Assembly: GCA_045628925.1 (NCBI GenBank)
Contig: JAZQQF010000098.1
Span: 1 to 5,077, forward strand
Origin: UBA1774 sp045628925
GTDB taxonomy: Bacteria > Bacillota > Clostridia > Oscillospirales > Oscillospiraceae
Length of the DNA: 5,077 bases
Direction: 5' to 3'
Below, in pieces: positions 1-5,077 of this stretch. A program made the translations under genes and the position numbers. Under the pieces are notes generated by a model. The model was not told the DNA's origin. It saw nothing but the letters and a program-made list of their open reading frames with translations, and made no database searches. Position 1 is the first letter of the stretch, and each line of letters begins with the position of its first letter.

Positions 1-40
1 AACCGACAGCTACGGTGCGTGGATTCATGAGGAACAACAC

Positions 41-250
41 ATGAATGATGATATGCAGGATGGATGGCCGGGGTTTGAAGGGCTGTTCGACATTGACAGA
101 CGGTGCACAATGGAATATAATGCATACAGGAAGGAAGTCGAGTTAGCGAAATCGTTAGGGCGTGAAGACATTGCAGACAAACTTCGAGGGTTGTGCCGGG
201 GTGAAATCGAGAGGATAGGCGGAGCGTGGGATGAAAGCAAGCTACAATAA
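41..250 (+). CDS. small hypothetical protein, possibly prophage-derived
   Basis: I do not recognise this 69-residue protein. It is acidic and hydrophilic, has no signal peptide or membrane segment, and its second half (KEVELAKSLG to GEIERIGG) looks largely alpha-helical. The ATG at 41 has a GAGG at 29-32, eight bases upstream, which supports this start. The frame is open back to the left edge, so a longer protein entering from outside cannot be excluded. In another frame an incoming reading frame ends at TGA 42-44, overlapping the ATG as ATGA, the usual sign of translational coupling in a compact operon. Its end overlaps the next gene by 20 bases. Small, overlapping, unknown genes with AT-richer DNA than the neighbours suggest a prophage or similar island; that is inference from context, not from homology. 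Confidence 0.55.
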   Translation: MNDDMQDGWPGFEGLFDIDRRCTMEYNAYRKEVELAKSLGREDIADKLRGLCRGEIERIGGAWDESKLQ

Positions 251-536
251 GATGAGCAGGGAAATCCTGATAGAACTTGTGAACCGGGGCAATGTTATTG
301 AATGCTGCGGGGCTATTTGTGAGATCGTGCGCAGAAAGATTGACAATGGCATGTTTGTTGGAAACACGACGATGAAAGAAATCGAAAAACGCATAAATGA
401 CGATTCGGTATTTTGGAATAGCTATACGGTCGGCGACTTCGCAACAGCAGCGATGCACTTGCTCGGAAGAACACAATATGAAGGCGATAGAATTGAAGTA
501 AAAAGATTGATAAAAGCACAGATGGACTTTTCGTAA
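231..536 (+). CDS. hypothetical protein, 101 residues, last gene of the small operon
   Basis: I do not recognise a named family. The protein is soluble and probably helical, with a Cys pair (ECCGAICEIV, residues about 24-33) followed by a lysine- and arginine-containing helix, and a central stretch FWNSYTVGDFATAAMHLLG that looks like a packed core. There is no membrane segment and no zinc-finger spacing. The ATG at 231 has GGAG at 221-224, six bases upstream; a second in-frame ATG at 252 has no such site, so I chose 231. It overlaps the preceding gene by 20 bases, so the two are probably co-translated. Its stop codon lies in the first arm of an intrinsic terminator, which makes it the end of its transcript. 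Base composition is AT-rich (one 60-base line sampled inside it is about 35% GC) compared with the GC-rich metabolic genes to the right, consistent with a foreign origin. Confidence 0.6.
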   Translation: MKASYNKMSREILIELVNRGNVIECCGAICEIVRRKIDNGMFVGNTTMKEIEKRINDDSVFWNSYTVGDFATAAMHLLGRTQYEGDRIEVKRLIKAQMDFS

Positions 537-564
537 CCACGATGCACATCGCACCGTGGTTTTT
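535..564 (+). terminator. intrinsic terminator after the small-gene operon
   Basis: A perfect 7-bp stem AACCACG (535-541) pairs with CGTGGTT (555-561). After one A/C mismatch, three more pairs (543-545 with 551-553) close on the loop ACATC. The 3' arm runs straight into T residues (560-564), then C. The stem begins inside the TAA stop of the preceding gene. This is a textbook rho-independent terminator and marks the transcript end of the two small genes. Confidence 0.8.
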
Positions 565-593
565 CTATGCCCATTTTCAGGAGGAGGCGCGAA

Positions 594-797
594 ATGCAGA
601 TTCTGATCCATGCCTGCCCGGCGCGGATGTGGTACGTGGACGGGTTCCTTGTGCCGGAGCTGCGGCAGCAGGGCTGGCGGGCGCGGGAAGAAACCACCCG
701 GACTATCCGGAATGGATCCAATCCGGGAAGATGGACGACAGCGTTTTCCGGGCCTGTCTGCTTTCCGAGCATGAGCAGGAGACGGTGGAAAACCTGA
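594..797 (+). pseudogene. decayed gene remnant, prophage-type protein
   Basis: A very strong ribosome binding site (AGGAGGAGG, 579-587) precedes an ATG at 594. The first 28 residues (MQILIHACPARMWYVDGFLV, then PELRQQGW) look like a real protein start; from memory they resemble a glycosyltransferase-like family of about 200 residues found in Firmicute prophages. After that the frame turns into arginine- and threonine-rich sequence of non-protein character and stops at 797. In the frame used by an overlapping reading frame, bases from about 682 to 795 read RNHPDYPEWIQSGKMDDSVF, then RACLLSEHEQETVENL, which looks like a piece from further along the same family. I infer an internal deletion that joined two parts out of frame, plus loss of the C-terminus. 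The family assignment is recollection, not a search. The alternative is a genuine 67-residue orphan protein. No promoter is visible between the upstream terminator and this start. Confidence 0.45.
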
Positions 798-799
798 CG

Positions 800-833
800 A
801 AAACAGACGCCCTCCCCTCCCGGAGGCGGGCGT
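800..833 (-). terminator. pta: terminator downstream of pta, possibly working both ways
   Basis: ACGCCC (807-812) pairs with GGGCGT (828-833), and an inner stem CCTC (816-819) pairs with GAGG (823-826) around a CCG loop. Read on the minus strand, the hairpin lies 13 bases past the pta stop and is followed by CTG and four T residues (800-803). On the plus strand it is followed only by TTCTTATATGTTT, a weaker tract. It separates the convergent pta gene and the decayed gene. Confidence 0.65.
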
Positions 834-846
834 TCTTATATGTTTC

Positions 847-1815
847 TCAGATGCAGGCGGCGGTGATGATGGCCATCTTGTAGACCTCTTCCGCGTTGCA
901 GCCGCGGCTCAGGTCGTTGATGGGGGCGTTCAGACCCAGCAGGATGGGGCCGTAGGCATTGAAGCCGCCCAGACGGGCCGCGATCTTGTAGCCGATGTTG
1001 CCGGCGGTCACGTCGGGGAAAATGAAGGTGTTGGCATGGCCCGCGACCTTGGAGCCGGGGAACTTCAGCTGGCCGACTTCGGGCGCGACAGCCGCGTCGA
1101 ACTGCATTTCGCCGTCCACGGGGATCTCAGGCATGGCTTCCTTCGCCTTGGCGACGGCGTTCTGCACCATCGTGACGCTGTCGTCCTTAGCGCTGCCCTT
1201 GGTGGAGGAGCTCAGGGAGGCGACCTTGGGATCGATGCCGAAGGACTGCGCGCACTTGGCGGTCTCCACGGCGATCTCGACCAGATTGTCCTCGGTGGGA
1301 TGGATGTTGATGGCGCAGTCGCCCATGGCGATCCGCTCGCTCTCATCCTCGCCGCGGGTCAGGATGAAGCAGGAGGACACGATGGTGTTGCCCGGCTTCG
1401 TCTTGATGAGCTGCAGCGCGGGACGCACGGTGTCGGCGGTGGAATAGGTCGCGCCGCCCAGCAGGCAGTCGGCCTCGCCCATCTTCACCAGCATGGTGCC
1501 GAAGTAGTTGCCCTTGCTCAGCGCCTTGCGGCAATCCTCGGCGGTCATCTTGCCCTTGCGGAGCTCGACCATCTTGTCAACCATGGCGTCCATGCCCGCG
1601 TAGGTCGCGGGGTCGACGATGCGCGCACCGGAAATATCATAGCCGCCCTTTTCGGCAGCGGCCTTCACGCCCGCCTCAGGGCCGACCAGCACCACGCCCA
1701 GGAAGCCGCCCTTCAGCAGCTTGGCAGCCGCATCCAGAATGCGGGCGTCCTCGCCTTCGGTGAAGACGATGGTGCGGCGATTGGCTTTCAGCGTCTCGAT
1801 CAGTTTATCAAACAT
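847..1815 (-). CDS. pta: phosphate acetyltransferase
   Basis: Pta (EC 2.3.1.8) converts acetyl-CoA and phosphate to acetyl phosphate and CoA in the cytoplasm. With acetate kinase it makes ATP and acetate in fermenters; no kinase gene lies in this window. The 322-residue protein matches the usual short single-domain Pta length (about 330). Family landmarks in order: TIVFTEGEDARILDAA near the N-terminus, MGDCAINIHP mid-protein, SSSTKGSA, GEMQFDAAVAPEVGQLK, the FIFPDVTAGNIGYK block, and the C-terminal GPILLGLNAPINDLSRGC. Ser303 and Arg304 in NDLSRGC correspond to the catalytic-site Ser-Arg pair known from Methanosarcina Pta (inferred from motif and position). That C-terminal block argues against phosphate butyryltransferase. 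The frame continues upstream to 2019, but the ATG at 1813-1815 has GGAGG eight bases before it and the alignment with the family begins there. It is transcribed divergently from the dehydrogenase operon and ends before a hairpin terminator. No broken or missing segments seen. Confidence 0.95.
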   Translation of the reverse strand: MFDKLIETLKANRRTIVFTEGEDARILDAAAKLLKGGFLGVVLVGPEAGVKAAAEKGGYDISGARIVDPATYAGMDAMVDKMVELRKGKMTAEDCRKALSKGNYFGTMLVKMGEADCLLGGATYSTADTVRPALQLIKTKPGNTIVSSCFILTRGEDESERIAMGDCAINIHPTEDNLVEIAVETAKCAQSFGIDPKVASLSSSTKGSAKDDSVTMVQNAVAKAKEAMPEIPVDGEMQFDAAVAPEVGQLKFPGSKVAGHANTFIFPDVTAGNIGYKIAARLGGFNAYGPILLGLNAPINDLSRGCNAEEVYKMAIITAACI

Positions 1816-1823
1816 ATTCTGTA

Positions 1824-1828
1824 CCTCC
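1824..1828 (-). promoter_or_regulatory. pta: ribosome binding site fixing the pta start
   Basis: On the minus strand GGAGG sits eight bases before the ATG at 1813-1815. It decides for the 322-residue protein against the longest open frame, whose extra 68 residues cover the promoter region and have no family resemblance. Confidence 0.85.
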
Positions 1829-1836
1829 GTTATTCG

Positions 1837-1854
1837 GAACGCGGATGCGCGTTC
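1837..1854 (-). promoter_or_regulatory. pta: hairpin in the pta leader
   Basis: A perfect 7-bp inverted repeat, GAACGCG (1837-1843) and CGCGTTC (1848-1854), has a four-base loop. On the pta transcript it would lie within about ten bases of the predicted 5' end and just upstream of the ribosome binding site. That is the usual place for a stabilising 5' stem, or for structure that tunes translation. Read on the plus strand it is followed by TTTTT (after the C at 1854), so it could also stop transcripts running antisense out of pta towards the dehydrogenase genes. The repeat is seen directly; both roles are inference. Confidence 0.5.
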
Positions 1855-1869
1855 TTTTTCTGATGCAGT

Positions 1870-1898
1870 ATCATATACCTTTTTGATGCCCGGTACAA
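1870..1898 (-). promoter_or_regulatory. pta: candidate sigma-70-type promoter for pta
   Basis: On the minus strand TTGTAC (1893-1898) and TATGAT (1870-1875) are separated by exactly 17 bases. The -10 box matches five of six consensus positions; the -35 box matches only its first three. Predicted start of transcription is near 1863, giving a leader of roughly 48 bases that contains the hairpin and ribosome binding site. Not tested, but spacing and -10 quality are good. Confidence 0.55.
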
Positions 1899-1950
1899 GC
1901 CTTTTCGCCAACTTTACATAACTTTTCTCTCCGAAAATGCGGATTCTTTC

Positions 1951-1980
1951 TTGCCAAAATCCCCCGGGAGGGTGTAAACT
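1951..1980 (+). promoter_or_regulatory. candidate promoter for the aldehyde dehydrogenase operon
   Basis: TTGCCA (1951-1956, five of six matches to the -35 consensus) and TAAACT (1975-1980, four of six to the -10) are 18 bases apart. The spacer holds a GC-rich run with CCCGGG at its centre. A second -10-like TATAAC lies at 1987-1992 but has no -35 partner at proper distance. Predicted transcript start is near 1987, giving a leader of about 60 bases before the TTG start. Confidence 0.4.
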
Positions 1981-2001
1981 ACGGAGTATAACTGAACAGT
2001 A

Positions 2002-2018
2002 TGCGGAACCTGTCCGCA
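2002..2018 (+). promoter_or_regulatory. inverted repeat or hairpin in the dehydrogenase leader
   Basis: TGCGGA (2002-2007) and TCCGCA (2013-2018) form a perfect 6-bp inverted repeat around ACCTG. It lies between the candidate promoter and the ribosome binding site, 16 bases before the latter. It may be an operator for a repressor just downstream of the start of transcription or an RNA stem in the leader; the sequence alone does not tell which. Confidence 0.4.
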
Positions 2019-2034
2019 ATTACAAATCCGATCA

Positions 2035-2040
2035 AGGAGG
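2035..2040 (+). promoter_or_regulatory. ribosome binding site fixing a TTG start
   Basis: AGGAGG lies eight bases before the in-frame TTG at 2049-2051. The upstream in-frame ATG at 2001 has only a GGAG fourteen bases away (1983-1986), too far for good initiation, and would place the leader inverted repeat inside the coding region. The TTG start also fits the usual aldehyde dehydrogenase N-terminus, where YKILIDGK follows within a few residues. Confidence 0.8.
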
Positions 2041-2048
2041 CTGAAACG

Positions 2049-3536
2049 TTGGAGCATCAATACAAGATCCTCATCGACGGCAAGCTGTGCGACCCGGTAA
2101 AGGGCGGCACCATGGACGTGATCAATCCCGCGAACGGCCAGCTCGTCGCCAAAGCGCCCCGCTGCACCGCGGAGGACGTTGACCTTGCCGCGCAGGCCGC
2201 CCAGCGCGCCCGCAAGGCATGGAAGAACACCTATATCGGCGACCGTGCCAATTACCTCTTCAAGCTGGCGGAGCTGATCCGCCGGGATCAGGATATGCTG
2301 ATCCCGCTGGAGACCGCGCAGTACGGCGGCCCCATCAGCAAGACCAGCCGTTTCGATATCCCCTCCGCCGCCGGAGAGCTGGAATTCATGGCCGGTATCG
2401 GCCGCAGCATGACCGGCACCACCATCACCGCCAACCCTGCCGCCCGTGTCATGACCGTGCGCGAGCCTTACGGTGTGGTGGGTCTCATCACCCCTTGGAA
2501 CTTCCCGCTGGTTACCGCCGTGAGCAAGCTGGCCCCGGCGCTCATTACCGGCAATACCTGCATCCTGAAGCCCGCCTCCTGCGCTCCGCTGACCGTGCTG
2601 AAGCTGGCGGAATACTGCGTGGAAGCCGGCATCCCCGCAGGCGTGGTGAACATCGTCACCGGCCCGGGCAGCGAAGTGGGCGAAGCCATCGTCACCCATC
2701 CGCTGGTGAAAAAGACCAACTTCACCGGCGACAGCCGCGTGGGCAAACGCATCATGGAGATCTCCGCGCCCCTCGTAAAGCCCGTGGCCTCCGAGCTTGG
2801 CGGCAAGAACGCCATGATCATTCTGGACGACGCCGAGATCGACGCCGTGGTGGAGACCGCGACCTACGCCGCCTTCTTCAACAGCGGTCAGAACTGCGGC
2901 TCTCCCAGCCGGTTCTATGTGCAGGAAGGCATCTACGATGAGTTCGTCAAGCGCTTCGTGGCCGCCGCCAGTAAGATCGTTGTGGGCGACCCCATGAAGC
3001 CCGAGACCATGATGGGCCCGCTGGCCTATATGGCCTGCCGCGACACCGCTGAAAAGTACATCGCCTCCGCCAAGGCCGCCGGTTTCAAGTGTCTGCTGGG
3101 CGGCGAGCGTCCCAACACGCCGGAAACGAAGGACGGCGCGTTCGTCATGCCCACCATCTTTGAGGTCACCGACAACAGGCATGAGTTCATGCAGGACGAG
3201 ATATTTGCCCCCGTCGTGGGCGTCATGAAGATCAAGACCGCCGAGGAAGGCGTGCAGCTGGTGAACGACAGCCGCTATGGTCTCTGCGCCAGCGTCTGGA
3301 CCCGCGACTTCCGCAAGGGCCTGCTGATGATCGAGGACATCGAGACCGGCACCGCGTGGATCAACCAGCATCTGGAGATCGTCCCCGAGACCCCGTGGGG
3401 CGGCTGCAAGGAATCCGGCTGGACGAAGGAGAACTCCGTCCTCGCGCTGGATGAATACACCTATCAGCATCACATCTGGATCAGCCTGAGTGAAAAGCCC
3501 CATACCTTCTGGGAAAGCATGATCAAGCTGGACTGA
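2049..3536 (+). CDS. aldehyde dehydrogenase, aminoaldehyde/betaine-aldehyde-like
   Basis: A complete 495-residue member of the NAD(P)-dependent aldehyde dehydrogenase superfamily, which oxidises aldehydes to carboxylic acids in the cytoplasm. Visible in order: an N-terminal YKILIDGK strand, Asn151 in PWNFP (oxyanion hole), Lys174 in the coenzyme motif KPAS, FTGDS at 225-229, general base Glu249 in ELGGKN, nucleophile Cys283 in GQNC, and Glu384 in EIFAPV. The C-terminus reads TAWINQHLEIVPETPWGG, then CKESGW and LDEYTYQHHIWI. That pattern recalls E. coli gamma-aminobutyraldehyde dehydrogenase (PatD) from memory, so an aminoaldehyde or similar substrate is a reasonable guess, not a firm call. 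Oddities are Asp228 where most members have Ser or Thr, Ala387 where Gly is usual, and Ser177 in place of the NAD-binding Glu. Translation starts at TTG. The next gene follows after 30 bases on the same strand, so the two form an operon. Confidence 0.93.
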   Translation: MEHQYKILIDGKLCDPVKGGTMDVINPANGQLVAKAPRCTAEDVDLAAQAAQRARKAWKNTYIGDRANYLFKLAELIRRDQDMLIPLETAQYGGPISKTSRFDIPSAAGELEFMAGIGRSMTGTTITANPAARVMTVREPYGVVGLITPWNFPLVTAVSKLAPALITGNTCILKPASCAPLTVLKLAEYCVEAGIPAGVVNIVTGPGSEVGEAIVTHPLVKKTNFTGDSRVGKRIMEISAPLVKPVASELGGKNAMIILDDAEIDAVVETATYAAFFNSGQNCGSPSRFYVQEGIYDEFVKRFVAAASKIVVGDPMKPETMMGPLAYMACRDTAEKYIASAKAAGFKCLLGGERPNTPETKDGAFVMPTIFEVTDNRHEFMQDEIFAPVVGVMKIKTAEEGVQLVNDSRYGLCASVWTRDFRKGLLMIEDIETGTAWINQHLEIVPETPWGGCKESGWTKENSVLALDEYTYQHHIWISLSEKPHTFWESMIKLD

Positions 3537-3566
3537 GTTCCCAACGGATAGAAAGGAACCGAACGA

Positions 3567-5015
3567 ATGTCTGAAATCAAATCCTATAAAATGCTCATCG
3601 GCGGCCAGTGGGTGGACGCGGAATCCGGCGAGACCTTTATCACCGTGAATCCCGCCACGCAGGAGCCGCTGGCCCGCGTCCCCAAGGCGGGCGACGCGGA
3701 CGTGGACAAGGCCGTTCAGGCCGCGAAGAAGGCACTTCCCGCGTGGAAGAGCCTGACGCAGGCGCAGCGCAACGTCTATATGAACAAGATCGCCGCCGCC
3801 ATCCGGGATAACGCCAAGGAGCTTGCCACCTGTGAAGCGCTGGAGCACGGCACCCCGTTCGAGGACGCCTTCGGCGTCTGCATGGGCGCTGCGGGCAAGT
3901 TTGAATATGCCGCCTCCATCGCGCTTTCCCTCATGGGCATCCAGATCCCCATGGATCCCAATCAGGTGAGCTACTTCAAGCGCGGGCCCATGGGTGTCGC
4001 CGCGCTGGTGATCCCCTGGAACTTCCCCATCATCATGCTGGCGGTGAAGGCCTCCGCCGCGCTGGCCGTGGGCAACACCTGCGTCATCAAGCCCCCGTCC
4101 ATCAATTCCATGACCGATCTGGTCTTTGCCTCCGTCATCCAGTCCGCCGGATTGCCTGACGGCGTGTTCAATGTCATTACCGGCTCCGGGGAGACCGTGG
4201 GCAAGAGCCTGTGCAGCCACCCGGATGTGGACGTGATCGGCTTCACCGGCTCCAGCGAGACGGGTCAGAACGTGCTGAGCTATGCCGCGCCCACCGTGAA
4301 GAAGTGCGTCATGGAGCTGGGCGGCAACAATCCCGTCCTCGTCTACCCCGACGCCGATCTGGATGCGCTCATCAGCGTGCTGGGCTTCCGGCAGTTCAAT
4401 AACTGCGGTCAGCACTGCCCCGGCCCGGGCCGCTACTACGTGCATGAAGCGGTCTACGACGAATTTCTGAAAAAGTTCGCCGCCTTTGCCGACTCTATCA
4501 AGGTCGGTGATCCGCTGGCGGAGGGCACCTTTATGGGTCCCGTGGTCAGCAAAGCCCAACAGAAGAAGATCGAGGATTACGTGGCGGGCGCAGTAGCCGA
4601 GGGCGCGAAGGTGTATTACACCCGCGTCAAAACGCCCGAGCAGGAAAAGGGCAGCTACGTGATGCCCACCATCGTCAGCGAAGTCACCCACGATATGAAG
4701 ATCGCCAAAGAAGAGGTCTTCGGGCCCGTTGCGGCGGTCATTCGGTGGAAGGACGGCGACGATATCGTCGGCATGGCCAACGACAGCGAATACGGTCTCT
4801 GCGCGCACGTGTGGACGAAGAATCTGGCGCTGGCGCTGCAATTGGCGGACAGTCTGAACGTGGGCAACGTGTTCATCAACTGCCAGACCCTCAGTGAGGA
4901 GCAGTCCTGGGGCACCAACGTGAAGGCCAGCGGCCTCGGCCGCGAAGGCGGTCTGGAAGGTCTGAAGGAATTCACCGACCTGAAGGAGATCACCCTCGAC
5001 TATTCCGCGTTCTGA
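3567..5015 (+). CDS. aldehyde dehydrogenase family protein, second of the tandem pair
   Basis: A complete 482-residue aldehyde dehydrogenase, started by ATG with AAAGGA (3552-3557) nine bases upstream. Order of landmarks: YKMLIGGQWVDAESGETF at the N-terminus, Asn152 in PWNFP, Lys175 in KPPS, FTGSSETG at 226-233, Glu250 in ELGGNN, Cys284 in GQHC as nucleophile, and Glu383 in EEVFGPV. All catalytic residues are present, so it should be active in NAD(P)-linked oxidation of an aldehyde to an acid. The substrate is not evident. Near the C-terminus SWGTNVKASGLGREGG replaces the more common P-x-GG-x-K-x-SG form, and the nucleophile is followed by PGPGRYYV with an extra Cys four residues before it (NNCGQHC). 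Ser178 instead of Glu in the coenzyme motif suggests NADP can be accepted. It is a distant paralogue of the preceding gene, with catalytic residues shifted by one, and belongs to the same operon. No terminator is seen after the stop. Confidence 0.93.
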   Translation: MSEIKSYKMLIGGQWVDAESGETFITVNPATQEPLARVPKAGDADVDKAVQAAKKALPAWKSLTQAQRNVYMNKIAAAIRDNAKELATCEALEHGTPFEDAFGVCMGAAGKFEYAASIALSLMGIQIPMDPNQVSYFKRGPMGVAALVIPWNFPIIMLAVKASAALAVGNTCVIKPPSINSMTDLVFASVIQSAGLPDGVFNVITGSGETVGKSLCSHPDVDVIGFTGSSETGQNVLSYAAPTVKKCVMELGGNNPVLVYPDADLDALISVLGFRQFNNCGQHCPGPGRYYVHEAVYDEFLKKFAAFADSIKVGDPLAEGTFMGPVVSKAQQKKIEDYVAGAVAEGAKVYYTRVKTPEQEKGSYVMPTIVSEVTHDMKIAKEEVFGPVAAVIRWKDGDDIVGMANDSEYGLCAHVWTKNLALALQLADSLNVGNVFINCQTLSEEQSWGTNVKASGLGREGGLEGLKEFTDLKEITLDYSAF

Positions 5016-5077
5016 TTTCTCAGCTAAACAGGCGGCGGGGAGTCGGAGGCCAAGCGGTCTTAGGAAGACAACTCTAG

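Noticed and set aside
542..883. A 113-codon plus-strand frame across the remnant and into the pta end
   Set aside because: Its ATG lies inside the terminator hairpin and lacks a ribosome binding site, and its last part is antisense to pta. Only its middle (about 682-795) looks protein-like, and I treat this as part of the decayed gene.
1036..1863. A 275-codon open frame on the plus strand opposite pta
   Set aside because: Same register effect as above: it is codon-aligned with pta, has low-complexity Gly/His/Leu composition and no good family resemblance.
1958..1974. CCCCCGGGAGGG as an operator palindrome in the promoter spacer
   Set aside because: Only the central CCCGGG is symmetrical; the flanks mismatch at once, so it is more likely chance in GC-rich DNA.
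1816..2019. Extension of the pta reading frame by 68 residues upstream
   Set aside because: The extension has no family similarity, overlaps the likely promoters, and the ATG at 1813-1815 has a well-placed GGAGG.
1914..4841. A 975-codon open frame on the minus strand across both dehydrogenase genes
   Set aside because: Its codons lie exactly opposite the sense codons. Stops there need TTA, CTA or TCA in the sense frame, and these are avoided in GC-rich genes. The translated product is rich in His, Gly, Asp and Ala with no recognisable domain, and the sense strand encodes two clear enzymes.
5016..5077. Search for a terminator or start of a further gene after the second dehydrogenase
   Set aside because: No stem with a T-run, and no start codon with a ribosome binding site, is visible in these 62 bases.
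1..5077. CRISPR arrays, insertion sequences, tRNA or other RNA genes, toxin-antitoxin pairs
   Set aside because: No regularly spaced repeats, no terminal inverted repeats with transposase, no tRNA-like cloverleaf, and the two small overlapping genes show no known toxin or antitoxin motif.

Overview
The window reads as chromosomal DNA of a GC-rich, anaerobic, probably gut-type Firmicute (Clostridia; an Oscillospirales- or Christensenellales-like organism is my guess). The grounds are strong AGGAGG-type ribosome binding sites, one TTG start, GC-rich codon use, and an acetate-forming phosphotransacetylase with closest overall feel to clostridial forms. Taxonomy is inference only; no rRNA or other marker is present.

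Left part (1 to about 840): two small overlapping plus-strand genes of unknown function (41-250 and 231-536) in clearly AT-richer DNA than the rest. They are closed by a good intrinsic terminator (535-564). Directly after it comes a short GC-rich gene remnant (594-797) with a strong ribosome binding site. Its N-terminus resembles a family I remember from Firmicute prophages, but the reading frame breaks down after about 28 residues and family-like residues continue in another frame. This part looks like the worn edge of a prophage or other accessory island.

Middle (847-2048): a complete phosphate acetyltransferase gene (pta) on the minus strand. A hairpin terminator at 807-833 separates it from the remnant. 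A divergent control region of 233 bp follows, in which I can propose a promoter and a leader hairpin for each direction.

Right part (2049-5015): two complete aldehyde dehydrogenase superfamily genes in tandem on the plus strand, 30 bp apart, almost certainly one operon. The first starts at TTG. Both carry the full catalytic set (Asn, Glu, Cys) at nearly the same residue numbers, but they differ clearly in C-terminal substrate-region motifs, so they are old paralogues rather than a recent duplication. Both have Ser where NAD-specific members have Glu, which hints at NADP use. The last 62 bases (5016-5077) show no gene and no terminator, so the operon may continue beyond the window.

How they may work together: the dehydrogenases would oxidise aldehydes to carboxylic acids with reduction of NAD(P). 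Pta interconverts acetyl-CoA and acetyl phosphate, normally with acetate kinase, which is not in this window. Classical aldehyde dehydrogenases do not make acyl-CoA, so a direct metabolic hand-over to Pta is not implied; the shared element is the divergent control region. I do not see a new defence, mobile or RNA system here. The most unusual items are the decayed gene at the island edge and the pair of leader hairpins in the divergent region.
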